A stretch of DNA of 64,000 nt, taken from positions 350,148 through 414,147 of the forward strand of contig ML976666.1 of assembly GCA_010015655.1 (NCBI GenBank). The letters are read 5' to 3'. Below the pieces are notes generated by a model. It was given only the letters and a program-made list of their open reading frames with translations. It did not search any database and was not told the origin of the DNA. Both the position numbers and the translations under genes were made by a program. This document shows, one piece after another, positions 32,565 to 44,215 of the stretch. Numbering within the stretch: the first letter of the stretch is position 1; every line of letters starts with the position of its first letter. Source of the DNA: Bimuria novae-zelandiae CBS 107.79 (lineage: Eukaryota; Ascomycota; Dothideomycetes; Pleosporales; Didymosphaeriaceae).

Positions 32565-32925
32565 TATTAAGCTATAGTATATTACGCTACTAATACTGAG
32601 TATTATTAATATTTACTCCTTATTACCTCTTTATATTTACTTTAGCCTCCTACTCCTCTTTAATCTAGTATTAACTTTTTAGCTTATTAAAATTACGCCT
32701 ATTATAAAACTAGACTTATTAAAGTTTTATATATTTTTATCCTGTATGCTATGCTTCGCCTTTATATTTTATATAAGTTAAAACTCATTTAATATAATAG
32801 TAAAATTCTTATATAGTATTCTTAACTAGTCTAGCTTATAATTAAATCTTATTATAAGCTTAGGTATACGCTTAATAATTAGTTTTTATTAACTTAGCTT
32901 TAGTCGCGCATAGCTAGTAGAATAT

Positions 32926-33396
32926 TGTTAGGATCCGTTGAAACCCAACATGACGCGAGGCGGGGCATGGCCACTTATCCGAGCGACCAGCCAAGGTTCC
33001 TGACTCAGCCACAGATCACGTGACCATGTCACGCGTCCCAGAAGTATCGGGCGTCCCAGAAGTATCGGGCGTCCCAGAAGTATCGGGCGTCCCAGAAGTA
33101 TCTTGGCATATGGGACTTTGGGATTCTTGGGACACCTGGGATTCGTGGGACGAGTCATGTATATAGGGACGCGAGGATAGTCTTCTATTATCGTGTTTAA
33201 CCTATTTATTAATCTATTGTTTAGATCTAAATAAGCAACCTTGTTAATTTAATTATGCTATACCCACCTTTAATACTAACACCCTAGTAATAAGCGTAAG
33301 CTATTACTACGACCCTTTCCTATCCTACTACAGTATTCCTGCCTAAGAACCAACCTTAGCCCCTTAGGGACTAGCTACCCCTTTAGGATCTTAATA
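32926..33396 (+). repeat. 5' LTR of Gypsy-1
   Basis: Begins TGTTAGGATCC and ends GGATCTTAATA (the 3' copy ends TTAACA; C-to-T change here). Contains four copies of an 18-base tandem repeat. A TATATAGGGACGCG block near 33159 is the likely promoter. Confidence 0.93.
33033..33104 (+). repeat. 18-base tandem repeat in the Gypsy-1 5' LTR, four copies
   Basis: The unit is GCGTCCCAGAAGTATCGG, four near-perfect copies. The 3' LTR has five. Confidence 0.95.
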
Positions 33397-33443
33397 TCTT
33401 AAACACCCTTAATATAAATACTAATAAGACCCCTACTTCTTCC

Positions 33444-34460
33444 ATGGCTTTGGACAACCATGTCACCCCTATAGGGGATAGCAAGAACAAGGTACATAAA
33501 CCTAACTTATATAACAGCAATCGTACCCTCCTCGATACCTAGCTCTTATAGCTAGACCTCTATTTTTTTAACTAGAATTAAGACCTTAAAGACAAGAAGA
33601 AAGTTATCTTTGCTACAACCTACATGCGAGGAAGCGCTAAAGAATAGATTTATCCCTACCTAGTTAAGTACTTAGACATAGACTATAACAATAAAAATAA
33701 GAAGTATATTAACAAGCATGCTAATGCAATCGACATTATTAAAAACTATAATAACTTTAAAATATACCTTTAATAAATATTTAGAATTACTAATAAAATA
33801 GCTATTGCTAGACGAGTAATCTAAATAGTTCGCTAACACTAATCTATAGCTAAATACATGGCTAAGTTCCGCAAGTACGCAGTGTAACTTAACTAAAAGG
33901 ATAAATCTCTTAAAATAATATATAAATAAGGCCTTAAACGTAATATGCGTAAGGAACTCCTACGTAGTAGTGTAAAAATAGAGACCTTAGAAGAACTATA
34001 CGAAGAGACTATCCGCATTAATAGGGAGTGGTTCGCTTTGCAAGAAGAGTTCCGTAAGAACCCAAGAAACGCTAGTTTCGAACGACAGGCACCTATAGTC
34101 TACAAGGCGCCACCAAAAGTACCTCGTTACTAGTAACGTAACTATTACGGACCCCAACCTATAGAAGATATCTAGTTTAATAACCTAGAAAAGGGAATAG
34201 GAAAGGCTATAGGCTTTTAAAAGCCTAACTAACGTATCTTAGATAGAACCCGACGACAGGGGACCGAGACGCGTAAATGCTTTACATATAGTAAACTGGG
34301 CCACATAGCCAGGAACTGCAGATCTAAGAATAAGATTACTAGATAGTTAAACGTACTAACTATTAATAAGAAAGAAACCACCGACGAAGAATAGCAGGTA
34401 GTAAACGCTATTAAACAAATTAACATCCACGACGAGGGATTGGAGCGATTAAGGACCCCT
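33444..34460 (+). pseudogene. Gypsy-1 gag with zinc knuckle
   Basis: Starts MALDNHVTPIGDSKNK and continues with stops through KVIFATTYMRGSAKE, AKYMAKFRKYAV and KGLKRN-like segments typical of retrotransposon gag. A readable 62-codon stretch lies at 33945-34133. A CCHC knuckle follows at about 34275-34315 (CFTYSKLGHIARNC), in which the second cysteine has become tyrosine, a G-to-A change expected from RIP. Confidence 0.85.
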
Positions 34461-35348
34461 AACTTATAACTCTACAAGGATGCATACGAAGGTTTGGACG
34501 AAAAAGGAAAGGAGAAGGAACTAATGCCTCGATCTCCTACGCCTCACCCTAGCTAGAGCAAACTAGTTACTAGTAAGACGACGAATGTTTTCGACTTCTT
34601 AGAAAAACACTAAGGGAAGGAGACTTCGGGTTTACAGCAATAGAGCGACAAGACTACGTAGAAGCATTTTTCCATACTTACTAACCTAACTTGGTTAGTA
34701 AAGCAGCACGAGAAATGGCGGACCACTACTACGCCCACGAAGACCCTAAGAAGAAGTATCTAAACGAAAACCTAAACTATAAACTAGAGTACGACCTGGA
34801 CTATCGCAATCCTACGCACGAGACTATACGATAGACCCTCTATAGAGAAGATTAATATACTATTTATTACTAAGCTAAGGGATATAGCTACTTTCCCTAA
34901 ATATACTAATAATGTAGATAGGAGTGGTTTGACTGCCTTATCGCCTATTACGACGCTCACCTCTAGGACAAACGCGAAACACGATACTTTCTATATCTTA
35001 ACTAGGCACTAAACTAAGTAATGTTACTACTAGTTAATAAGAAATATGTATTAGACAAATAGTAAACATGCTTACACCCCGATTGTGAGGAACATAAAGA
35101 ATAAAAAGGGAAGCATGGGTTTAATCGTATACTAAAAGGGACTACGACCCTTAGAATTAAAACGGTAAAGAAGGAAGAAGACGGTGAAGCTCTTTTAGTA
35201 GAGGCCTAGTAGTAGCCTTAAGAGAAGAAAAACGAAGGACACCTTAAACCTATAAAGCTAGCTAAAAAGAAAATGTCTTTTTTAGACCTAGGCTTAGGCG
35301 GGAAAACGCCTTTAAGGAAGTAAATGCTACTAATAGTTAAGCATTAAT

Positions 35349-35690
35349 TAAGCTACTAGTATAGCTTAAAGGAATATAAATAAAAGCTATGCTAGACTTA
35401 GGAGCACAGGAAAGTTATATGTTAAGAAAAGCACTTGATAGAGCAGGACTCTACAAACGCAAGAAGGCCATACCCTATGCTATTTATATCGCGAATAGAT
35501 AGCTAATGCCCGGCAAAGCAACAATCGAGTACGAGGTTAAAACCACCCTTATAATCTATAGACACTAGGAATTAATTACCCTCGATATTATTAAGAAAGC
35601 TAATTACGACGTAATTTTAGGATTACCCTGGTTAAGGAAGCATAACCTTATAGTTAACTAGGAAAAGAAAGAGCTATCCTTTAAGCGCTG
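35349..35690 (+). pseudogene. Gypsy-1 protease region
   Basis: The stretch with KAMLDLGAQESYM and later DVILGLPWL corresponds to the retropepsin D(S/T)G and ILG motifs; the active-site triad reads DLG here, so the enzyme could not be active. Confidence 0.8.
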
Positions 35691-36059
35691 AAACTATGCA
35701 TTATAAGTAAAGCCTACGCATTAATAGAGTGTAATAGTAGATAAGAGAACTATTAATAATATAGTCTCGCGACTAGAAGTTAATAAACGCAAAATTAACT
35801 TAGTAGACGCTGGTAAAAACCACTAGGGTATAAAGTATAAGCACGAAGAGAACAGCACACCTCTTAATATCCTTAATAAATATAAAGAATAGAGTTATTT
35901 ATTTCGGGAAGAGAAAGGAGTAAACGCCCTTCCTAAGCATACACACCAAGATCACCGCATTATTCTCGAAGAAGGAAAAACGCCACCCTTTAGACTACTA
36001 TACGGACAGAGTGCAAAAGAACTCTAATAGACACGCGAATTCCTAAAGAAAGCCCTTAA

Positions 36060-38650
36060 CAGGCAATAGATACGTAAGTTAGAATTACTAGTAGCGTTAC
36101 CCTTAATATTTATTATAAAAAAGAATAGAACACAACGTCTATGCATTAACTACAGGAGACTAAATAATATAACAATTAAGAACAGATACCTACTACTAAA
36201 TATACAAGAATCTCGAGACAGGCTAGGACGAGCCAAGATATTCACGCAATTTAACCTACAAGACAGATACCACCTTATACAAATATCAGCAGGTGATGAG
36301 TGGAAGACAGCCTTTCGAACCAGATACGGACTATTCAAGTACCAAGTTATACCCTTTAGACTCACGAACGCACTAGCAACGTTCTAAGTAATAATTAATA
36401 ATATACTACAGAACTACCTCGATATATTTATAGTTGCCTACCTCGACAACATCCTAGTATTCTTAGAATAAGAGAAAGATCATGTGCAACACGTGCAGAC
36501 AGTACTATAAGCGCTAAATAACGCTAACCTATAGCTAAAACTAGAAAAGTGTAAATTCTATATTACAGAACTAGAATTCCTAGGACATGTTATTAACACT
36601 AAAGGTATCTAAGTAAGCCCTTCGAAGATTAAGGAAGTAAAAAAGTAAAAATTACTTATTAACCTTAAGGAAGTGCGAGCCTTCCTTAAATTTATTAAAT
36701 TTAATAGATAATTTATCACGGACTACTCCAGAATCACACTACCACTTACGAACCTTATAAAGAAAGACAAACCTTTTAATTAGACAGAAGAATGCGAATA
36801 AGCATTCTAAATACTACAAGAAGCATATATTACGCCACCAGTCCTTATACACTTATAAGACGACAAACCTTTACGTATTAAAACAGACGTAAGCGACTTG
36901 GCAGTAGGAGCATGCGCGAAATAAGAAAAGAATGGCAAATAGCACCTAGTTATATACTACGCACACAAGTTTACATTAGAAGAATCACGGTACAAAGTAC
37001 ACGATAAAGAACTACTTGCGATAGTAAAGGCTATTAAACACTAAAGGATCTACGCACACAGCTACTTAGAACTTATAATCTTTATAGACTACAAGAATCT
37101 TACACGCTTTATAACCACAAAAGAACTAACTTAACGACAAGCAAGATAGTTAGAAACGCTAAGATAATACAAGTTCAAAATTATATACACCCTAGGCAAA
37201 GAAAACGGACGAGCAGACGCTCTTAGCAGAATAAATAATAAAGGAGAAAAGGTTAAGATATACTTTGCAATACTAAAGAAAAACCCCAATAGCTCTTTAG
37301 AACTAACTACTAAACTTAACCAACTCCTTGTACTCACACGAGAAGTACCCAGAGAACTGTAAAAGGAAGTTATACGATAATACCATGATAACGCAGTGTA
37401 TAGACACCTAAGGATTAGAAAAACTATAGAACTTATCTAGCGGAACTATAGCTTTAAGGGAATTAAGGAAGCAGTAACTACTTACATCCGTAAATGTACA
37501 GATTACTAGCGTAATAAACATGTAACACATCTTAAGTATAGAGAAATGCAAGCCATACAAATACTTATTACACTATAGGAAGATATCGCTATAGACTTTA
37601 TTATAGGACTACTAAAATTAAGAGATCCTGCAACCGGAATCACTTACGACGTAATACTAAATATTATTTATTAATTTACTAAATACATAGAACTACTACT
37701 ATGCTAGAAAATAACTACGGCTAAGGAACTCGCATTCCTTATCCTAGACCAACTTATACAGCACCACGGTATTCCAAAGACAATTATTAGCGATAGAGAC
37801 AAACTCTTCACCTTAAACTATTAGACAACCCTAATAGCACTTATTAGAATAAAACGGAAATTATCGACAGCATACCATCCACAAACCGACGGACAGACAG
37901 AACGTACGAATTAAACTATCGAAACGTACCTACGTATCTACTGTAATAACTAGAAAAATAACTAGATTTCCTTACTACCTATAGCACAACTAGCATATAA
38001 TAACAAGATATTAATAGCAATAGGATTTATACTATTTTATACAAACTAAGGAAGATATCTATATCTCTTTAATTAAACACTTCCTACAGCAATTAGAACA
38101 GAGGAAGCAATAAACATAGCAGAAACTATAAGGAAAACACATGCACAACTCTAAGAAAATCTTAAGGAAGCTTAATAGCAAAGTATTTCCTACACGAACT
38201 AAAAAAGAAAAACGGCACCTTAGCTAAAGAAGGGGGATAAAGCATATCTACTTACGAAAAATCTTCGGACCTAGAAGAAAAGCACAAGAAACTAGACTAT
38301 GTCAAGGTTAGGCTATTTTTCATTATCGAACAAGTATCACTAGTTAGCTACTGATTAGAACTACCGCCAGACGCAAAAATACACCCAGTATTCTATATAG
38401 ACTGACTTGAACCCGCAGACCCTAAAACACTAGTCAAAACAACCTTCTATCACTAGCCAGAGGAAGAAAACGAGTTTGAAGTTAAAACACTCCTAGGGTA
38501 CAGGGAAGTAGGATAAGAAGACTTCCAAGATAACAAGTTCCTACAAGAATAGTTAGTCAAATAGAAAGGCTACCCACACTTAGAAAACACATAGGAACTA
38601 GAATCTGAACTCTAAAAGAACTGCTAATAACTCTTAAAGGAAGCACGAAA
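36060..38650 (+). pseudogene. Gypsy-1 pol: reverse transcriptase, RNase H, integrase and chromodomain
   Basis: The order is reverse transcriptase ([11 protein letters not shown] at about 36140; YLDNIL at about 36435, where YLDD is expected), RNase H (KTDVSDLAVGA near 36890), the ADALSR linker (near 37215), the integrase zinc region (YIRKCTDY near 37495), the core (AIDFIIGL near 37590; ISDRDKLF near 37785; STAYHPQTDGQTER near 37868) and a C-terminal chromodomain (LVK-KGYP...ENT near 38550). Dozens of in-frame TAG/TAA remain where Gln or Trp is expected. Confidence 0.92.
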
Positions 38651-38778
38651 CAAGATCTATAACTACTACTACACTAGAATAACAAGAGAAAGTTTTAGAA
38701 GGAAAGAGACTTACGACACAACCATGCTAAAGACAAATACTACGCAACGGAAGAGGGAGGCTTAGACTAGATAACAGA

Positions 38779-39297
38779 CTAGTCTATCACCTCGGCACCT
38801 AAAGCGGCATCTAGGTTAACCAACATAGCTGCCTGCGCCAACTCCTTACGGGCCTCTAGGGCTTCTAACTTATCTACTGTGGACATTCTATAGTTAAATA
38901 ACTCTTGTTTTTTCTAACGTAATTTCTTACGCTGATCGCGCAGACGCGCTATCTTCTCTCGTGCTAGACGAGCACGCAGGAGCGCTGCATAAGCGAGCTC
39001 TTCTTCCACCCGAAGTTTTGCCTCCTCCTTAGCCTCTAACTTTTCTAACCTTTCCAACTCGGCATCTATCTTCGAATAATCTGGCAAAGGAATATCCTCC
39101 AGCTTATACTTCTAATTGCTATACTGAACACAATTTGTGCACTTCGAATGCAACGACGACAACTGACAGGGTAATTACTTCTTAGCGCAGTGCGAATAGG
39201 CAACTATAGCAAATACGTAATTTTGCTTAAGACGATTGGCTTGCGAATGACGGTATTAGGTGGATCGGGAAAGCGGCTTTATAGGTGGTTGACTCAT
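38779..39297 (-). pseudogene. Antisense frame of Gypsy-1: Cys-pair plus coiled-coil protein of unknown function
   Basis: On the strand opposite to pol, between the chromodomain and the 3' LTR, a 173-codon frame starts MSQPPIKPLSRST and ends in TAG. It has four internal stops, all explainable as CAA or CAG (or TGG) changed by RIP. The protein has HCAKK, LPC and CTNC cysteine groups in its first 60 residues, then a highly charged heptad-like stretch (KIDAELERLEKLEAKEEAKL, then RARLAREKIARLRDQRKKLR) and a tail EALEARKELAQAAML. The compositional switch and the preserved frame argue for a once-real protein. I do not know its function. Confidence 0.7.
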
Positions 39298-39327
39298 GAG
39301 GACATTGAGTCTGGAGGAGGGGACTGA

Positions 39328-39816
39328 TGTTAGGATCCGTTAAAACCTAACATAACGCGAGGCGGGGCATGGCTACTTATCTAAGCAACTAGCCAAGGTT
39401 CCTGACTCAGCCACAGATCACGTGACCATGTCACGCGTCCCAGAAGTATCGGGCGTCCCAGAAGTATCGGGCGTCCCAGAAGTATCGGGCGTCCCAGAAG
39501 TATCGGGCGTCCCAGAAGTATCTTGGCATATGGGACTTTGGGATTCTTGGGACACCTGGGATTCGTGGGACAAGTCATGTATATAAGGACACAAGGATAG
39601 TCTTCTATTATCGTGTTTAACCTGTTTATTAATCTATCGTTTGGATCTAAATAAGTAACCTTGTTAATTTAATTATGCTATACCTACCTTTAATACTAAC
39701 ACCCCAGTAATAAGCGCAAGCTATCACTACGACCCTCTCTCGTCCTACTACAGTATTCCTGCCCGAGAACCAACCTTAGCCCCTTAGGGACCAGCTACCC
39801 CTTTGGGATCTTAACA
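39328..39816 (+). repeat. 3' LTR of Gypsy-1
   Basis: 489 bases, TGTTAGGATCC...GGGATCTTAACA. It is 18 bases longer than the 5' LTR because of one extra tandem repeat unit. A purine-rich tract (GGAGGAGGGGACTGA) precedes it. Confidence 0.93.
39435..39524 (+). repeat. 18-base tandem repeat in the Gypsy-1 3' LTR, five copies
   Basis: Same unit as in the 5' LTR, with five copies instead of four. Confidence 0.95.
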
Positions 39817-39821
39817 AATAT

Positions 39822-40519
39822 CTACTATATTTTAAATTTATATAAAAATTATAGGGTATCCATACTTAGTAAGATCTAAAATATACTAGATAATAACTTC
39901 CTCCTTTAATTTTATAAGTTTTATTAAGTTTAGTTACGTTTTAGTGCGTGGGAAGACACTAGCGCGTTTATTACGTAGTATAGATTTAGGCGTATTATCC
40001 GTGGTAGCAACGCGTTAGACTAACTAGATTTAATTATTAAAAATAAATTAGAAGGTAAGCTATATATATACTTCTTATAAAGCAGATTAACAGTTATTTT
40101 ATTAAGCTATTATACGTTAATTATAAGTTAGTATAGACTTGGCAAAAGCGCGTAGCTCGTCCGGATATATAGCTCGCATGTGGAATACGTTAACTTGTTA
40201 CGATCACGAACCCCACGGGAATAAGGGAACCAGACAATTACGCCAAGAGAGTCATTGTTGGCGAAATGATCGCGCCGGAGGGACACACAGAAGCGCGGGG
40301 CAGCTTAGGTTAGCAATTACGTGACAAAGTCCCGTATAAAGGTTAGGACTATAGTAAGTCCTAGGGACTACTTTTAGAAAGAAGATCTTAGTAGGACTAT
40401 AATAAGAATTTTAATAATAGTAAGAACTAGAATAAATAGTATATAGCTTAATAATTTCTTTATATCTTTCTCACTCCTTGTAATTAACTTAATATACTAC
40501 GAGTATATTTCTTATAATA
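39822..40519 (+). repeat. Older repeat between Gypsy-1 and Gypsy-2, with copy 2 of the unknown protein fragment
   Basis: The first 300 bases are AT-rich and unreadable. About 40139-40380 carries the plus-strand counterpart of the fragment at 32280-32564 (shared words such as CAGACAATTACGCCAAGAGAG and GCGCGGGGCAGCTTAGGT). It is the direct continuation of the sequence into which Gypsy-1 inserted. Confidence 0.6.
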
Positions 40520-40717
40520 TATTACGAACTAGAAGCAAGATGACGAGGGATGGACGCTTATAAGAACAGGCGGCCGAGGAATAGGTTAACAAGTACGCTA
40601 AGGAGCTAACCTTAGAGTTACATAACTACTTAGTTAATTAGTAGTACTAAGTAACTAAGCAAGCAAGCACGTAACTACTTAGTTAATTAGTAGTACTAAG
40701 TAACTAAGCAAGCTAGG

Positions 40718-40970
40718 TGTTGAATGGGCTCTTTCAGCTAGCTACTTATGGGATAAGCACTTAAGTAGCAAGAGTAAGAGTAGTGTACGGTGTGCACAGC
40801 GTACGGATAGTAGGGGTGGGCAATAACATCTAGTTCTTACTTGTCTTCTTCTTCGTACAGACGAAAAGGAGAATATATACATGTTCGCGCACGGCTATTC
40901 GCGCACGTGCACGCGCATCCTTCTCGCGCAATAACTAGTATTCCAACCATAACGCTACTACGTACGGATA
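40718..40970 (-). repeat. LTR of Copia-B (left; 3' LTR in element sense)
   Basis: Starts TGTTGAATGGGCTC. It is less RIP-damaged than its partner at 46638-46890, where the start reads TATTAAATAGGCTC. Confidence 0.9.
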
Positions 40971-41299
40971 CTGGCAACTTTCTATTTTTGTTTAAAGAGT
41001 TACCTTCTATACTAGTTACCTTCTTCTTTTTTATATAGGTCTATCTAATTGCGTACTGCCTATTCCCTTATAAATAACTTACCTTAGTAATGCTACGGTC
41101 TTCCCTCTCTCTTTGCTTTTTATTCTTTAGCATCCCTTTTTATAAATCCTATTATATAATTCCCTAGCTCTTTTCTCTTTCGTACAGTGGTTAAATAGGA
41201 CAATCTTAAAATAAATAACTTAAATAAATGTGTGTGCGAAGGAAAATAACAACAAAAACAATAGGTAGGAAATAGTCTTATACAGAGACTTAGTTAGTT

Positions 41300-44215
41300 A
41301 GTGCCCTTTCGTGCAGGCTCTAGACAGTCTACTAATATTTTTATAGTAATTACTAGATAGTTAGTTAAAACTAAGGATTTAAAGGCCTAGTTTAGGGTCT
41401 TCTTCGTATAAGCGTTAGCAGAGTTATCTTTACTATTAATCTACTAAATCTCTATAATATCTCTATTCTCGTACGATTCCCTAAGTAATATAATATTAAT
41501 TATAAGCCTCTTCTTATTTATAGTCCTTAGCTTAACTAGGTAATTATATAGTAACTTTAAATCTATATAAATAACTATAAAAATTATAGACAGGTTAAGA
41601 ATGCGTATAATCTATTAAAAAGTTATACTAAGAGCAATAGCATTATTAAAACCTCTAACTATACTATATAGTTTACTTATAAGGATACTTCTTATTATCC
41701 TTTTACACCTAGTAGAGTTCTAGTGCATGATATTTCTAAGAATTTTAATATTATATTTAACTTCTATATAGTGCTTAGTGTCTAGCATAATAAGGAAACT
41801 AAGCTATATGCTTAAGTTCTTATTATTAGTAAATTAGCTATCTATAAAGATAAATAGTTTTACATAATTAAGTTATAATAGTATAAAAGTAAGACAGTGC
41901 TCTCTGTTATTAATTTACTACTAAATTTATATATTAAATACCTTAATATCGTCGTACGAAGGATCTATAGTTTATATAATAATAAATAGATTAAATACTA
42001 CCTCTAGTTAATATATAAATATAATATATACACATCTTCCACGCTACTTAATATATTATTATATAGTATCCTTATCTTCTAAATTAATTATATAAAGGTA
42101 GCTTACTTATTCCTTTTAGGTAAGGATTATTATATCGTGTGTAAGTTTAATTTTATTACCATTAAACTTAATAGGCTACTTCTCTACTAAAATAGTCTTA
42201 TCCTTTATATAGAGCTTTACCTTCTTTAGTTCCTATTTTTCTCTTTATGCGAAATCCTTTGTTATAATACTTAAGGTATTATCTATCCATAGGCTAGTAA
42301 TCCTAAAGATATATTTCCCTTTATTTATAATTAATAAGTATAGGTTATACGATAAGACATGCATGCGAAGCTTGTCCTTATAATAGTTATAGTATATTTT
42401 AAACTAGTATAGGCTAGATTCTGCTACACTATAGAGTAGTCGTACGATGCGAAAGATTGTGTTTAGTAGGAAGTTCTAGCGTATTTTCTTTAGTAGTTTG
42501 GCATAGAGCGTGCAAAGCAGTTTATTAGTAGACTAAACGTATGCCTAAGTAATATTACGTAATTTAAAATGTATCCTGTATAATACTCTAAGGCTCACCT
42601 TAATAGCAAGAATTAATTATTAGCTTATCCTTTAAATTATAGGTAATTATATAAGTATCTTGCCCTTTTCTATATCTAAATAATTAGTAAAAATTAGATA
42701 AAACTTTTATATAGTTAAGTAGTTTTGCCCTTGTCCTTAACTTCTTATATAAGGTAAAGGTTAAAGATCTATCCTAAGTACTTCTATAAGTTATAGAATA
42801 GAATTTTAAATATGCTATTTATAATAAGGGCATTTATTTTTATATAATTAAATTTCTTATAAAGTTTTTTTTAAAGTAGTAATAATACTATCCGCACGTA
42901 GCTTTAGAGCTAGTATAAAGTTATCCCTCTCTTTCTAAGTAAAAAATACTTATTAAATATCTCTGTTAATAGGTTAGCGCTACTAATTATTTTTTATATA
43001 GTTTAGTTATTTTATTATACGGGGATGTTGCTGCCTTAAATATTATTACTTAAGGAAATGTTATTTTATACTAGTATTATAGTATTTTATATAATATTTT
43101 TCTTTAGCCTTCCTTTTTTTTAGTAGGTGGCTATTCTCTTTATACTAGTTTTAGTTTATCTAGATCTATAGACTCTTAAGGCTATTTAGCGATCTCTTTT
43201 TCCTTCGTGCGGTAATATAGTTTAGCTTATGTATAATAGAGTTTAATAAGACTATTTTCTACTTTAATAATAATATCTTTGTCCTTAATACCTTTAATTT
43301 TATATAAGCTAATCTATCCCTTCTTCTCCCTCTATGTTATTACTTTAGAGCTAAGTGGAAGGCTTAAGATGTTATACCACCTTAGGCCATTCCGTGTGTT
43401 AATTACACGATTAATATCTACCCTGGCTTGTTTATTCTGTAGCATTTTTATCGCCTTTTGTATGGCCTAGACTCGTACGGTAATGTCGGACAATAGTAGT
43501 AAATCTCGATTAATTTTTAGGTACGCACCAAAGACTAGCAAAGTTAGTATAAAACTATTTAAGCTAGCTATATTATTAAGGGCTTTAATAGCTATTTAGA
43601 GGATAGCTTTATTATTTATATAATCTTTAAATTTAGCCTAAAGAATATTAAATATATAATAAAGAGGAGCGTGCACGCGTTTAATTTTCTTTATTACTTA
43701 GTATACCTTAACTAGTGTTTACTTATATATAGCTCCTATAATCTTTATATAGTGTTAGAAATCTTTAGAAGCGAAGTTTGTACTAGGATTATATATAATA
43801 TAGTCTAGTAGTTCTTAGTATGTGTTTATCTAGTACTTACTAAGGGCCTCCTATGTATTACGTGCAGATATAGATTTTAAAAAGGTAATTACCTAAAAGA
43901 AAGTTATTACGTTAATAACGTATAATACGTCCTTATTACTAATTCATATAACATTAATAATAACTTTATAGTTAAAGTATAAATTATCTTTAATAGAAAA
44001 CTTAAACTGGCGTGGTACTTAGTTATATAATTAATATATATAGTAGAATTTCTTAATCTCTTTTAGTATAAAGGTATTAATATTATGTCTAGCTCTTATA
44101 AGCATCTTATAAAGCCGTTCTATATAAGGGTGTCTAAATCTTTAATAGAGGCGGCGAAGTTTAGTTTTAGTAAAAAATAATATAGCTTCTTTCTTACTAA
44201 CGTTAAAGAACGAGT
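41300..44215 (-). pseudogene. Copia-B pol remnants
   Basis: On the minus strand: RFRHPYIERLYKMLIRARH near 44100-44140 (GAG-pre-integrase domain), QAIQKAIKMLQNKQARVDIN then NTRNG near 43370-43470 (integrase to reverse transcriptase linker), IDNTLSIITKDFA near 42250 (reverse transcriptase region), and KRLIINIILLRESYENRDII near 41450-41530 followed by NSKDNSANAYTKK (RNase H end). Frames are interrupted throughout. Confidence 0.8.

Larger units (their letters stand above)
32926..39816 (+). mobile_element. Gypsy-1: chromovirus LTR retrotransposon, RIP-degraded
   Basis: The element is bounded by LTRs of 471 bases (32926-33396) and 489 bases (39328-39816), both starting TGTTAGGATCCGTT, and flanked by the 5-base duplication AATAT (32921-32925 and 39817-39821). 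The internal part, 5.9 kb, holds in order gag, zinc knuckle, protease, reverse transcriptase, RNase H, integrase and chromodomain on the plus strand, then a separate antisense frame. Many CAG and CAA codons have become TAG and TAA. It sits inside older AT-rich repeat sequence. Confidence 0.95.
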
